From Methylomonas lenta (GTDB taxonomy: Bacteria; Pseudomonadota; Gammaproteobacteria; Methylococcales; Methylomonadaceae), in the NCBI RefSeq assembly GCF_001644015.1, contig NZ_LUUI01000111.1:58714-122713 (forward strand): 64,000 nucleotides of DNA, given 5' to 3'. Position numbers and translations under genes: made by a program. Below the pieces are notes generated by a model. The model saw only the letters and a list, made by a program, of their open reading frames with translations, ran no database searches and was not told the origin of the DNA. Below are positions 1-9,079 of this stretch, one piece after another; within the stretch, counting starts at the first letter, position 1; each line of letters opens with the position of its first letter.

Positions 1-798
1 ATCGCGATCGCCGCCAATCCAGGAACCAAAATTCAAAAAGCTGGGAATATGTACTTGCGCTGCGGCGCTACTACCATAGACATCTACCAGCGCGCGCTGC
101 AGATTTCGATATACCTGAGCGGTGGCTTCGAATAAGGAGAGCGGAAAGTAAAACATGCCTGAGTCGATTTCATCGATTACGCCCATGCTATGTGCGCGCA
201 CTTCGTCGGTTTTCCAAAGTAATTGAATTTTGTTTTGCAAACGATCAAGTACTTCCTCGCGAAAATAGCCTTTGATACCGGTGTTTTGCAGCTTCTCATG
301 ACTGATAAACACACTACGCAGGGCGCCGCGTACGGTGCGACGCTTGGCTTCAGTCGGGTGAGCCGTCATCACCGGCAAATAATGCAGATCATCCAGCAAG
401 GGCTGCAATTGCTCGACAGTCACGCCGGATTGCTTGAATGCCAGCAGCGTGTCATGAAACGATCCTCGCCAATAATGCTTGTTTTTTTCAATTTGTCGCC
501 GACGATGTTGCAGTTGAGTTGATTCTTCAGCGATATTCAGCAAGCTAAAATATAAGCTGAAGGCACGTATCACTTCGCTTAAGGTTTCTGCTGGCAAGTC
601 TTCCAAAGTCTTGAGTAATTGCTGGCGACGAGCTGGATTACCGTCACGTTGCAAGGCAGAAAACTGACGTTGCAATTGTTCAACAATGGCCGCCACTCTT
701 GGGCTGGCCTGATGCTTAAGCACTTTATCCAACATCACTTTTAATAAGCGGATATTGGCACGCAAGGTTTTGTCGTCGTATTCAGCTGTGCGGGACAT
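1..798 (-). CDS. ppc: Phosphoenolpyruvate carboxylase, 5' part (truncated by window edge)
   Basis: Reading the minus strand from the ATG at 798 gives about 266 residues that run off the window start. PEP carboxylase adds bicarbonate to phosphoenolpyruvate to make oxaloacetate, refilling the TCA cycle in the cytoplasm. The family signature TAHPTEAKRRT, holding the catalytic histidine (near residue 146), is present, and the last residues visible read FGSWIGGDRD, the start of the conserved glycine-rich segment. The start follows from the typical short N-terminus (MSRTAEYDDKTLRANIRLL). The C-terminal two thirds, with the second active-site loop and aspartate-inhibition site, lie outside the window. 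It is divergent from the LysR-type gene at 908. Identification is firm because of the signature motifs. Confidence 0.93.
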   Translation of the reverse strand, partial: MSRTAEYDDKTLRANIRLLKVMLDKVLKHQASPRVAAIVEQLQRQFSALQRDGNPARRQQLLKTLEDLPAETLSEVIRAFSLYFSLLNIAEESTQLQHRRRQIEKNKHYWRGSFHDTLLAFKQSGVTVEQLQPLLDDLHYLPVMTAHPTEAKRRTVRGALRSVFISHEKLQNTGIKGYFREEVLDRLQNKIQLLWKTDEVRAHSMGVIDEIDSGMFYFPLSLFEATAQVYRNLQRALVDVYGSSAAAQVHIPSFLNFGSWIGGDRD

Positions 799-850
799 AA
801 AGACTCTCTAGGGTTTACAGATGCTGAATAAATTACATCAGATGCAAACA

Positions 851-895
851 ATAGTAAAATAGAATAAATAAATATTTAATATAGTTTTTTACTAT
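851..895. promoter_or_regulatory. Inverted repeat in the ppc-nhaR intergenic region
   Basis: ATAGTAAAA (851-859) is repeated inverted as TTTTACTAT (887-895), a perfect 9-base match with 27 bases between, in an AT-rich stretch that ends 12 bases before the nhaR-like start codon. LysR-type regulators commonly bind dyads next to their own divergent promoter, so an autoregulatory operator is a reasonable inference. No promoter hexamers could be assigned with confidence. Confidence 0.4.
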
Positions 896-907
896 ACATA
901 AAGCAGC

Positions 908-1828
908 ATGGAACGAATCAATTACCAGCATTTATATTATTTCTGGACTGTGTCCAAACAAGGTAGCATCAGCGCAGCCTGCGAAATCTTACACTTGGCC
1001 CAACCGACTATCAGTGCGCAATTAGCCGTTTTCGAGCAATCTGTGGGGGCTAAATTAATCCGCAAAGAAGGTCGAAAGTTGGTGCTGACTGATACCGGAC
1101 GGGCCGTATTTCATTACGCGGATGAAATTTTTACTTTAGGCCGCGAAATGACGCATATGCTAAAAGGTCGCACCAGCGAGCGTGGCCTGCGATTAAATAT
1201 TGGCATCAGCGATGCTCTACCCAAACTAATTGCCTACCGCTTGATAGCACCCTTATTAAAGATAGCGGAACCGGCGCAGATTCAATGCCTGGAAGATAAA
1301 ACAGAGCGCCTGCTTACAGAAATTGGCTTACATAATATAGATATGATGCTGTCTGATGTACCCGCCACACCAGCCAGTGGCGCCCGAGTATTCAATCATT
1401 TTTTAGGCGAATCGGCAGTAGCGATTTTTGCAGCACCGGAATTGGCTAAACGTTATCAGCAGGATTTTCCGCGCTGCTTGAATGGTGCGCCATTTTTGTT
1501 GCCCACGACTAATACCGCATTGCGTCGATCGCTGGATCAATGGTTTGATACCCAGCAAATCAGCCCTGTGATTCAAGCCGAAGTAGAAGACAGTGCTTTG
1601 TTGAAAACTTTTGGCGCCGCTGGTGCCGGGCTATTTTTTTCACCACACACGGTGGCAAGTGAAATCCAGCGTCAATACGGCACCCAGATGCTAGGGCCAG
1701 CGGCGGGGGTGAGCGAACGTTTTTATGCCATCACCGCACAAAGACGCATGAAACATCCTCTGGTATCAGCCATTTTAGAAAATGCTCAGCATGGCTTGTT
1801 CGATTTACTGAACAAGCCGAAAGTTTAA
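908..1828 (+). CDS. nhaR: NhaR-like LysR-family transcriptional regulator
   Basis: A 306-residue LysR-type regulator. The N-terminal winged helix (about residues 4-62, INYQHLYYFWTVSKQGSISA then PTISAQLAVFEQ) is followed by the effector-binding domain. The start INYxHLYYFW, the segment YADEIFTLGREM and the later IGISDALPK match the NhaR branch, whose E. coli member activates the Na+/H+ antiporter gene nhaA and other targets in response to sodium and pH. No antiporter gene is adjacent, so the regulated gene is unknown; the divergent neighbour is ppc. The ATG at 908 gives the normal family length (about 300). A 9-base inverted repeat just upstream (851-895) may be its operator. Family assignment is strong, the exact physiological role is inference. 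Confidence 0.82.
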   Translation: MERINYQHLYYFWTVSKQGSISAACEILHLAQPTISAQLAVFEQSVGAKLIRKEGRKLVLTDTGRAVFHYADEIFTLGREMTHMLKGRTSERGLRLNIGISDALPKLIAYRLIAPLLKIAEPAQIQCLEDKTERLLTEIGLHNIDMMLSDVPATPASGARVFNHFLGESAVAIFAAPELAKRYQQDFPRCLNGAPFLLPTTNTALRRSLDQWFDTQQISPVIQAEVEDSALLKTFGAAGAGLFFSPHTVASEIQRQYGTQMLGPAAGVSERFYAITAQRRMKHPLVSAILENAQHGLFDLLNKPKV

Positions 1829-1846
1829 CAAAATCCAGCCAGCTCA

Positions 1847-1872
1847 ATTCAGCGTATTCAACAACGCTGAAT
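1847..1872 (+). terminator. Stem-loop after the nhaR-like gene
   Basis: ATTCAGCG (1847-1854) pairs with CGCTGAAT (1865-1872), a perfect 8-base stem with a 10-base loop, 18 bases after the stop codon. There is no clear T-run after it, so termination is likely but not certain. The remaining sequence up to 2081 shows no gene. Confidence 0.4.
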
Positions 1873-2081
1873 ATTGCCTGTTATTACTTCAGATTTGGAG
1901 TACCCTCTTCTCAGCTAGAATAAAAATGAGATTCCCTGAACAAAAGATGCAGCCCCATCCAACCTTCTATGAGTTGCTCAATATTTGGTAAGGATTCTAA
2001 TTCAAATGATTGCTATCCTTAGCGGTTAGTTAAAGGGATGTTGCAAAAAAGTGACTAAGAATATCAATTATTTAGCTTTAA

Positions 2082-4496
2082 ATGACTAAACAAAAACCAA
2101 ACATGGACGCACCTTTTCATGCCGACTTTTACGGCTTTGTCATTGACAGCGAGAAAGGCTTAACTTTCGCAGGCAAGCCCGTTAGCCTACATCCCAAAGA
2201 ATTTAATCTGCTGCTTGAATTAATCAAGCAAGCCGGCAATCGGGTTTCAAAAGAAGACTTGATTGCTACTGTTTGGAACAATGTACCCACTTCCGATGAG
2301 AGTATTTCCCGCTGCCTATCGATTTTAAAATCAACCCTGCGCCAGGTCAGTCCGGGCACGGAATTGCTAATAAAAACCGAATACGGCCAAGGTTATCGAT
2401 TTATTGGTCAAATCGGGAAGCCGGCAACCTTTGTCAATGAAGAAAACTTCTTTTTACTTATCAACACTACTCGCAATTTAGTAACCTTACAGGATGGCCA
2501 GAATCGATGGCAAATTGCCAACAACGCTAGCCTCAAGCTTTTTGGATTAGTCGCCAAACCCTGGCAAGGGAAAACCTATGAAGAATTGACTGCACTTTGT
2601 GACGCCCATTGTCGCCAACATTTTGAAACCTGCATGCAAATTGACGAGCAGGCTTGGCAATCAAAACAAGTAATTGAATTTATCGTAAGCACAGAAACTG
2701 AGAAACACAAAGGCCAACAAAGACGTGTTTTTGAAATCACCAAGACACCTATTTTCGAAGCAAACGGCAGCCGAAAAGCCTTAATTACATTGGGGCAAGA
2801 AATTACCGATCGGATTGAAAACGAAAGACAGGGCCGATTGATTAGTCAAGTACTGGCCAATAGCGATGAAGCGGTTTTAATCAGCGACCAAAATAACAAT
2901 ATTGTCTATGTGAATAATGCTTTTACGTGTATCACAGGCTACACGCTTGAAGAAGTCGCAGGACAAAACCCGCGCATACTGTCTTCGCAACGTCACGACC
3001 TAGCTTTTTATGAAGACATGTGGCATCAGCTCATTAATGAAGGTACTTGGCACGGTGAAATATGGGATGCACGAAAAAATGGCGAAATTTACCCTAAATG
3101 GCTAAATATCAGCACTGTGCACGACAGTGAAGGCGTCATATGTAATTTTGTGGCTATTTTCAGCGATATTTCCAAACGTAAAGCCGATGAAGAGCTGCTG
3201 GCCTTTCTGGCCTTTCATGACCCACTGACAAAATTACCCAATCGATTATTATTAAAAGATCGATTTGATCAGGCCGTCGGCCAATCTCATCGACAATATA
3301 CCGGGTCGGTTGCCTTGTTATATTTAAACATCGATCAGTTTAAAAAAATTAACAACACATTAGGGCATGAAGTGAGCGACCGCTTCCTTGTCGCGGTCGC
3401 CAAACGTTTAGAAGCCTGTCCGCATGAAATCGATACAGTTAGTCGATTAGGCAGTGATGAGTTTGTCGTCGTGCTAAATGACATACCCGATACACATGCC
3501 GTTTCTTTAATCGCTCAAACCATCCTGAATCATTTAGCCGAGGTATTTGAGATTGACGACTACCGACTAACATCTTCTGCCAGCATAGGCATCGCGTTAT
3601 ATCCCATTGATAGCGATAATTTTGAAACACTTTTAAAGCTTGCCAATAGCGCCATGTATCATGCAAAAGATAGCGGTTGTAATACTTATCGCTTCTACAC
3701 CGATAAAATGAATATCGATGCCATGGAGCGTTTACGTATGCGTAACAGCCTGACTGTTGCGTTACGTGAACAAGAATTCGAATTATTTTATCAACCGCAG
3801 TTCGACTTGATTTCTTCCCAATTAACCGGCTTAGAAGCATTGATTCGTTGGAACCATCCCGAAAACGGATTAATGCAGCCCAGCAAATTTATTCCAATTG
3901 CAGAGCAGACTGGACAAATTGTGCAGATTGGGGAATGGGTCATTCATGAGGCCTGCCGCCAAGCCAAGGCATGGCAGCAGCAGGGTTTTCAGCCAGTAAG
4001 AATTGCCGTTAATCTGTCATGCATGCAATTTAGGCGCGGCGACATCCTCAAGATGGTGACCGACCTTACCGATGAACACGAACTTGATCCTAAATATATC
4101 GAACTGGAACTCACTGAAACGATACTTTTGCAGGATGTTGAGCATATTCTTGAGGTTGTGGAAAAGTTTAAAAACCTTCGATTTACGCTATCTATTGATG
4201 ATTTTGGCACCGGTTATTCCAGTTTGGCTTATCTCAAACGTTTCCAGGTGGATAAACTCAAAATTGATCAATCGTTTATCCGCAACCTGGAGGTTGATCG
4301 ACATGATTTAGCGATTGTGCGTTCCATTATTCAACTGGCGAGCGGCTTTGAGATGAAGACCATTGCTGAAGGCATAGAAACTCAAGGACAGCTTGATCTA
4401 TTGCGTAAGGAAGGATGCCATGAAGGGCAAGGTTATTTCTATAGCCATCCATTACCGGCTGATCAAATCGTTCAATATCTACCAGCCTCAGCTTAG
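2082..4496 (+). CDS. Winged-helix DNA-binding / PAS-PAS / GGDEF-EAL cyclic-di-GMP protein
   Basis: An 804-residue protein without an evident membrane segment. Residues about 12-112 form an OmpR/PhoB-type winged helix (PKEFNLLLELI, then NRVSKEDLIATVW, ending in GYRFIG). Two PAS domains follow (about 120-250 and 260-375), then GGDEF and EAL domains. The GGDEF signature is GSDEF (residues 457-461), a variant with serine at the second glycine, so cyclase activity is uncertain. The EAL domain keeps EALIRW (585-590) and DDFGTGYSS (706-714), as in active phosphodiesterases. The combination implies a protein that binds DNA and makes, breaks or senses cyclic-di-GMP in response to a PAS-bound signal. 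No receiver domain is present. The ATG at 2082 sits before the winged helix and fits its usual boundary. It is followed by a second GGDEF-EAL gene but 222 bases separate them, so they need not be cotranscribed. Domain calls are firm; the function of the fusion is inference. Confidence 0.88.
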   Translation: MTKQKPNMDAPFHADFYGFVIDSEKGLTFAGKPVSLHPKEFNLLLELIKQAGNRVSKEDLIATVWNNVPTSDESISRCLSILKSTLRQVSPGTELLIKTEYGQGYRFIGQIGKPATFVNEENFFLLINTTRNLVTLQDGQNRWQIANNASLKLFGLVAKPWQGKTYEELTALCDAHCRQHFETCMQIDEQAWQSKQVIEFIVSTETEKHKGQQRRVFEITKTPIFEANGSRKALITLGQEITDRIENERQGRLISQVLANSDEAVLISDQNNNIVYVNNAFTCITGYTLEEVAGQNPRILSSQRHDLAFYEDMWHQLINEGTWHGEIWDARKNGEIYPKWLNISTVHDSEGVICNFVAIFSDISKRKADEELLAFLAFHDPLTKLPNRLLLKDRFDQAVGQSHRQYTGSVALLYLNIDQFKKINNTLGHEVSDRFLVAVAKRLEACPHEIDTVSRLGSDEFVVVLNDIPDTHAVSLIAQTILNHLAEVFEIDDYRLTSSASIGIALYPIDSDNFETLLKLANSAMYHAKDSGCNTYRFYTDKMNIDAMERLRMRNSLTVALREQEFELFYQPQFDLISSQLTGLEALIRWNHPENGLMQPSKFIPIAEQTGQIVQIGEWVIHEACRQAKAWQQQGFQPVRIAVNLSCMQFRRGDILKMVTDLTDEHELDPKYIELELTETILLQDVEHILEVVEKFKNLRFTLSIDDFGTGYSSLAYLKRFQVDKLKIDQSFIRNLEVDRHDLAIVRSIIQLASGFEMKTIAEGIETQGQLDLLRKEGCHEGQGYFYSHPLPADQIVQYLPASA

Positions 4497-4651
4497 GCCA
4501 ATAAAACCTGCTTGCTAACAATCCTAACATTGCGTTTATTACTCTAACTTTTATTTAGCTTGTACCGGCCACTTTTCTAGCTAACGCCAGAGAATGAGTG
4601 GCCTAGAAATGCTTGCTAGCAATTTCCATGTATAGAATAATGTAATGATTT

Positions 4652-4691
4652 CGTAAGTATTCATGCAGGCAAATGCCTACCGATACTTACG
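4652..4691. repeat. Inverted repeat (hairpin) before the MASE1-GGDEF-EAL gene
   Basis: CGTAAGTAT (4652-4660) pairs with ATACTTACG (4683-4691), and inside it AGGC (4667-4670) pairs with GCCT (4775-offset within the same loop, bases 4675-4678). The structure ends 27 bases before the start codon and could be a regulator site or a folded leader. An additional short dyad, GGCCACT/AGTGGCC, lies at 4567-4603. Confidence 0.35.
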
Positions 4692-4718
4692 CGTATTCAT
4701 TTAGCTTAAGCATTCATT

Positions 4719-7652
4719 TTGAATCAGAACCGTTTCAATCCGATAGAAAGCATATCTCGATTTTTTGGGTTATCGGCATTCTACGCGCTTAGCGCATTAC
4801 TAATGTCTGTCCTATCAGCAGACAACGAGTATGTCTCTGTCTTCTGGCTCCCAAGCGGTATCGCATTTGCTTATTTATTGCTTTGGGGCAAACACTACTG
4901 GCCCGCCATTGTGATCGGTTCATTGGCATCTGACCTGGTAATGCACCACCCGATGCACTCATCCGTATTCCTGGCTTTTGGCCATGCACTATCAACTTAT
5001 TGCGCAGTCTGGGTATTTTGCAAACTAAAGGATGACTTGGATAATCTGTTGAATGACAGCAAGGATTTTTTAATAATTTTGGCTATTGCAAGCATAACTT
5101 CCTGCATCAATGCCTTATTTAGCGTTCTATCAGATCATTATTTTGATCCAAACAATATTACCAACTCTAACGGCTATGGCTTTCAGGTCTGGCAGGCCAA
5201 CATGCTGGGTATTACGGTAGGCACGCCTTTAATTTTAATTTGGCAACAGTTACCACGAGGATGGTTTAGCCAGCCCAAACGTATTCTGGAAACCTTGGCT
5301 TTCTTATCCCTAACAATTTTGCTGACATCAATAGTCTTTTTAGGCGTTTTCCATGAATTAATCGGCTGGATTGCAAAGGGATACTGGATATTTCTGTTGG
5401 CTATTTGGGCCGCATTTCGGTTTGGCTGTCACGGTATAGTATTGCTAATACTTTACTGCTGTTTAACAGCCATTTGGGGGACCGAACACGGGAAAGGGCT
5501 ATTTGGCAGCGATATCCAAATCGGTTTACAGAATGTTTGGCTATATCAACTAAGCCTTACCCTATTCGGTCTTTTGACTGCCCTAAATTTGCGTGGTCGC
5601 CAACAAATCAAGCAGGCACTTCTGGATAAAACAGAAGAATTAGACACCTATTTCCACAATGCTTTGGATTTATTTTGCATTGCAGATATGAATGGCTATT
5701 TCCTTAAAATGAATCAGCAATGGCAAAATTTCTTGGGCTATGACCTCGCTGAACTAGAAAGCAAACCCTTTCTTGAATTTGTGCATCCAGACGATATTGC
5801 CGCCACCAAACAGGCTATGGCTGATTTAATGTCACATCTTCCGGTTAAAAACTTTGTCAATCGCTATCAACATCAAGATGGTTCATGGCACTGGATACAA
5901 TGGAACTCCTGCACCAAAGGCGACCTCATCTACGCGGCAGCACGCGATATCAGCGAGCAAAAAAAGACCGAAGACGAGTTACGCTTAGCCGCGCTGGTAT
6001 ATCAAAACAGCAGCGAAGCCATGATGATTACCGATGCTGAAAATTGCATTATTTCGGTAAATCCTGCGTTCACCCAGTGTACTGGCTACGCCCCAAATGA
6101 CGTACTGGGCAAGAATCCCAAAATATTGAGTTCAGGTAGACAGTCGCCCGAGTTTTATCAAGCAATGTGGCATGCACTTAACACCACCGGCCGCTGGCAA
6201 GGCGAAGTCTATAACCGTCGCAAAAACTCCGATATTTTTGTTGAATGGGTCATCATCAATACCGTTTTTAATCAGGATGGCTCCGTACAGCGTCGAGTAG
6301 CTTTGTTTTCGGATATTTCGGAGAAGAAAAAATCCGAAAAATTAATTTGGTTTCAAGCCAATTATGATCCATTGACCAAACTCCCAAATCGTCGGTTATT
6401 TGTTGATCGATTGCAGCAGGAATTAATTAAAGCCCAGCGGGATCAGTTATCAATAGGATTATTGTTTATCGACCTTGATCGCTTCAAAGAAGTAAATGAT
6501 GGCTTGGGTCATAGCATGGGTGATGAATTACTGATTAAGGTCGCCAACCGGATCAGCAGGTGCGTGCGCAAGTCGGATACTGTAGCCCGTTTGGGCGGCG
6601 ATGAATTTACCGTGATCGTGACTGAATTAAAGGACAATACCGATATCGATAAAATTGCCAAAAACATACTCACCGCCTTGGGGCAGCCATTTAGCTTAGG
6701 TAACAGCCAGGCTTACATTACCGGCAGTATTGGGATTGCCTTATCTCCCGTCGATGCGGATAATTTTGAGGATTTAATCCGCTACGCCGATCAAGCCATG
6801 TATGCCGCCAAAAACAAAGGCCGCAATGCCTATTGTTATTTCACGCCGTCGATGCAAGTCATGATGGAAAAACATTTGCATCTTACGCAGGATTTGCACA
6901 TTGCAGTAACTGAAAATCAATTTATTGTGCACTATCAGCCCATTGTCGATTTAAATAAAAATCAAATTGTGAAAGCGGAAGCACTCATTCGCTGGGCTCA
7001 TCCTGTTCATGGCCTGGTGATGCCGAATGAATTCATTTCGGTTGCCGAAGAAACCGGACTGATTAACGACATGGGCGACTGGATTTTTAAACAGTCGGCA
7101 ATTCAAGCCAAGCGCTGGCGCCAACATGACCCGGATTTTCAAATTAGTGTCAATAAGTCACCCGTACAATTTCACACGCATGACAACGTTCATAATCATT
7201 GGACGGATTACCTGAAAAACATGCAGTTACCCGGTGATTGCGTTGTGATTGAAATAACCGAAGGCTTATTATTGGAGACGGCAACTCAAGTCACAGAAAA
7301 ACTTTTACATTACAGAGACTGTGGCATCCAAGTGGCTATTGACGATTTTGGCACCGGGTATTCCTCGCTCGCCTATCTTAAGCAGCTGGATATTGATTAT
7401 CTAAAAATCGACCAATCCTTCACTCGAAATATAGCAAGCCATACAAGTGATTTAGCCTTGTGTGAAGCTATCATCGTGATGGCGCACAAATTGGGTATTA
7501 AAGTTATCGCTGAGGGCATAGAAACGCCTGCACAATGCGAACTACTAATACAGGCAGGTTGTGATTATGGACAAGGCTATCTATTCTCCAAACCAGTAGC
7601 AGCTGCTGAATTTGAAACCTTATTGACCCCTCGTGTTTCAGCTGACAGTTAG
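4719..7652 (+). CDS. Membrane MASE1-PAS-PAS-GGDEF-EAL cyclic-di-GMP enzyme
   Basis: A 977-residue protein. The first ~290 residues are a MASE1 membrane sensor domain with about eight hydrophobic segments (hallmark stretch FWLPSGIAFAYLLLWG). Two PAS domains (about 305-415 and 425-545) lead to a GGDEF domain with intact GGDEF (626-630) and an EAL domain with EALIRW (754-759) and DDFGTGYSS (875-883). Both catalytic signatures are intact, so it may be a bifunctional diguanylate cyclase/phosphodiesterase anchored in the inner membrane. The reading frame has a TAA at 4707 and its first usable start is TTG at 4719; the first in-frame ATG (4803) would cut into the first membrane helix, so TTG is preferred. 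The gene converges on pgpA with only 7 bases between. Confidence 0.9.
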   Translation: MNQNRFNPIESISRFFGLSAFYALSALLMSVLSADNEYVSVFWLPSGIAFAYLLLWGKHYWPAIVIGSLASDLVMHHPMHSSVFLAFGHALSTYCAVWVFCKLKDDLDNLLNDSKDFLIILAIASITSCINALFSVLSDHYFDPNNITNSNGYGFQVWQANMLGITVGTPLILIWQQLPRGWFSQPKRILETLAFLSLTILLTSIVFLGVFHELIGWIAKGYWIFLLAIWAAFRFGCHGIVLLILYCCLTAIWGTEHGKGLFGSDIQIGLQNVWLYQLSLTLFGLLTALNLRGRQQIKQALLDKTEELDTYFHNALDLFCIADMNGYFLKMNQQWQNFLGYDLAELESKPFLEFVHPDDIAATKQAMADLMSHLPVKNFVNRYQHQDGSWHWIQWNSCTKGDLIYAAARDISEQKKTEDELRLAALVYQNSSEAMMITDAENCIISVNPAFTQCTGYAPNDVLGKNPKILSSGRQSPEFYQAMWHALNTTGRWQGEVYNRRKNSDIFVEWVIINTVFNQDGSVQRRVALFSDISEKKKSEKLIWFQANYDPLTKLPNRRLFVDRLQQELIKAQRDQLSIGLLFIDLDRFKEVNDGLGHSMGDELLIKVANRISRCVRKSDTVARLGGDEFTVIVTELKDNTDIDKIAKNILTALGQPFSLGNSQAYITGSIGIALSPVDADNFEDLIRYADQAMYAAKNKGRNAYCYFTPSMQVMMEKHLHLTQDLHIAVTENQFIVHYQPIVDLNKNQIVKAEALIRWAHPVHGLVMPNEFISVAEETGLINDMGDWIFKQSAIQAKRWRQHDPDFQISVNKSPVQFHTHDNVHNHWTDYLKNMQLPGDCVVIEITEGLLLETATQVTEKLLHYRDCGIQVAIDDFGTGYSSLAYLKQLDIDYLKIDQSFTRNIASHTSDLALCEAIIVMAHKLGIKVIAEGIETPAQCELLIQAGCDYGQGYLFSKPVAAAEFETLLTPRVSADS

Positions 7653-7659
7653 AGGGTTT

Positions 7660-8184
7660 TTATAAAAACCAAAAATACATCAGCAAATTAGCAAAAATAC
7701 CTGCCACCACATCATCCAGCATAATGCCGAACCCGCCCTCAACATGCTGATCCAGCCATTTGATGGGCCAGGGTTTTAGAATGTCGAAAAAACGAAACAG
7801 CGCAAAACCCAGCAGCAGACTTTCCCAAGAAAATGGGATCCAGCACATCGTGATTAAAAAGCCGGCAATTTCATCCCAAACGATGCCGCCGTAATCATGC
7901 ACTTGCAGCTTTTCAGCAGCTTTATCACAAATCAGAATACCCACGACTATGCTAATCAAAGTGATCGCCAGATAAATCCAGTCAGAAGCTTGAACAAGCG
8001 CCAGATAAAGCGGTATTGCTGCAAGCGTACCCATGGTGCCCGGCATCTTTTTTGACAAACCGGAACCAAAGCCAAACGCCAGCAGCAAGATAGGATCTTT
8101 AAGAATTTGTGTCGCTGTCAACCGACTATTACCGTAATGCTCTCTAAGAAAAATGCTCAAAACCTTTCGCCTCAAATACTTCAA
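7660..8184 (-). CDS. pgpA: Phosphatidylglycerophosphatase A
   Basis: 174 residues. PgpA removes the terminal phosphate of phosphatidylglycerol phosphate to give phosphatidylglycerol in the inner membrane. The family pattern LLAFGFGSGLSKKMPGTMGTLAA and later VWDEIAGFLITM and PWPIKWLDQHVEGGFGIMLDDVVAG are all there, with several hydrophobic segments. It is the last gene of the nrdR-rib-nusB-thiL operon. The ATG at 8184 overlaps the thiL 3' end by 41 bases; the family usually starts nearer the SRLTATQIL region, so a TTG inside the overlap may be the true start. Identity is firm, the start is not. Confidence 0.9.
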   Translation of the reverse strand: MKYLRRKVLSIFLREHYGNSRLTATQILKDPILLLAFGFGSGLSKKMPGTMGTLAAIPLYLALVQASDWIYLAITLISIVVGILICDKAAEKLQVHDYGGIVWDEIAGFLITMCWIPFSWESLLLGFALFRFFDILKPWPIKWLDQHVEGGFGIMLDDVVAGIFANLLMYFWFL

Positions 8185-9079
8185 TCATGCCAGCCCGATC
8201 GACACGCAAACCCGGCTCAGCTTCGATCACGCCAACGCACTGACAGCCCACGGGCAATTTCGGCACAAACTCGGCTGGCACGGTAAAACACAATTCATAA
8301 TCATCGCCTGCTATCAATGGCATACGCCAATCGCCGGTTTGCTCGATATAATCCGATACTTGCGCTGAAAGCGGCAATTGCTGCCAATCCAGACAAGCAC
8401 CGACTTGGCTTTGTTGCAGAATATGCCGCAAATCTGCCGCCAGACCATCGGAAATGTCGATGCAGGCATTCGCTATACCGCGCAAGGCCAAGCCTTCAGC
8501 GATACGCGGTTGAGGCTGATTAAACCTGGCCAAGGCTGACTCAGGATCGTTGCAAGCATAACCTTGGTTGATTTTCAGCCCTAAACCGGCGTTACCCAAT
8601 TCGCCAGTAACACAAATCAGATCGCCCACTTTGGCTTCTGAACGCAATAGCGCCCTGCCCTGTGGCACAGTCCCCATGGCCTGCACTGTTAGCGTCAATG
8701 GGCCAGAAGTGGTATCACCACCGATCAAATCCACATGAAATTGTTGGGCTAAACCAATAAATCCGGCAGCAAAAGCTTGCAGCCAGGATTCGTCCACTTT
8801 AGGCAAAGTCAAAGCCAAGGTCACCGCAAACGGCTCCGCACCCATGGCAGCCAAATCACTCAAATTGACTGCCAGTAACTTATGACCCAACTGCTGAGGG
8901 TCCACATCGGCAAAGAAATGCACGTTTTCCACCATGGTATCGGTGGTAACGGCCAGCTGATGATTAGCGGGTAAACTTAACAAAGCGCAATCATCGCCGA
9001 TGCCCAGCTGATTAAACGGATGCTGCGGCTTATGCAGCGCAAAATAGCGCTTGATCAGATCAAATTCCGCTAAAGCCAT
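8144..9079 (-). CDS. thiL: Thiamine-monophosphate kinase
   Basis: 311 residues, the usual length. ThiL phosphorylates thiamine monophosphate with ATP to make the cofactor thiamine diphosphate. Visible signatures are EFDLIKRYFA at the start, GIGDDCALL with the metal-binding aspartates, TTDTMVENVHF, LAVNLSDLAAMGA, DLIGGDTTSGPL and DISDGLAADL. It starts one base into the end of nusB (positions 9079 shared), so translation is probably coupled, and it runs in the common order ribH-nusB-thiL-pgpA found in many proteobacteria. Nothing unusual is seen. Confidence 0.95.
   Translation of the reverse strand: MALAEFDLIKRYFALHKPQHPFNQLGIGDDCALLSLPANHQLAVTTDTMVENVHFFADVDPQQLGHKLLAVNLSDLAAMGAEPFAVTLALTLPKVDESWLQAFAAGFIGLAQQFHVDLIGGDTTSGPLTLTVQAMGTVPQGRALLRSEAKVGDLICVTGELGNAGLGLKINQGYACNDPESALARFNQPQPRIAEGLALRGIANACIDISDGLAADLRHILQQSQVGACLDWQQLPLSAQVSDYIEQTGDWRMPLIAGDDYELCFTVPAEFVPKLPVGCQCVGVIEAEPGLRVDRAGMIEVFEAKGFEHFS

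Noticed and set aside
3439-3840. 133-residue minus-strand frame inside the winged-helix GGDEF-EAL gene
   Set aside because: Antisense to well-conserved GGDEF coding sequence; a shadow frame.
7655-7670. Palindrome GGTTTTTATAAAAACC between convergent genes
   Set aside because: Almost entirely A/T and overlapping the pgpA stop codon; too weak to call a terminator.
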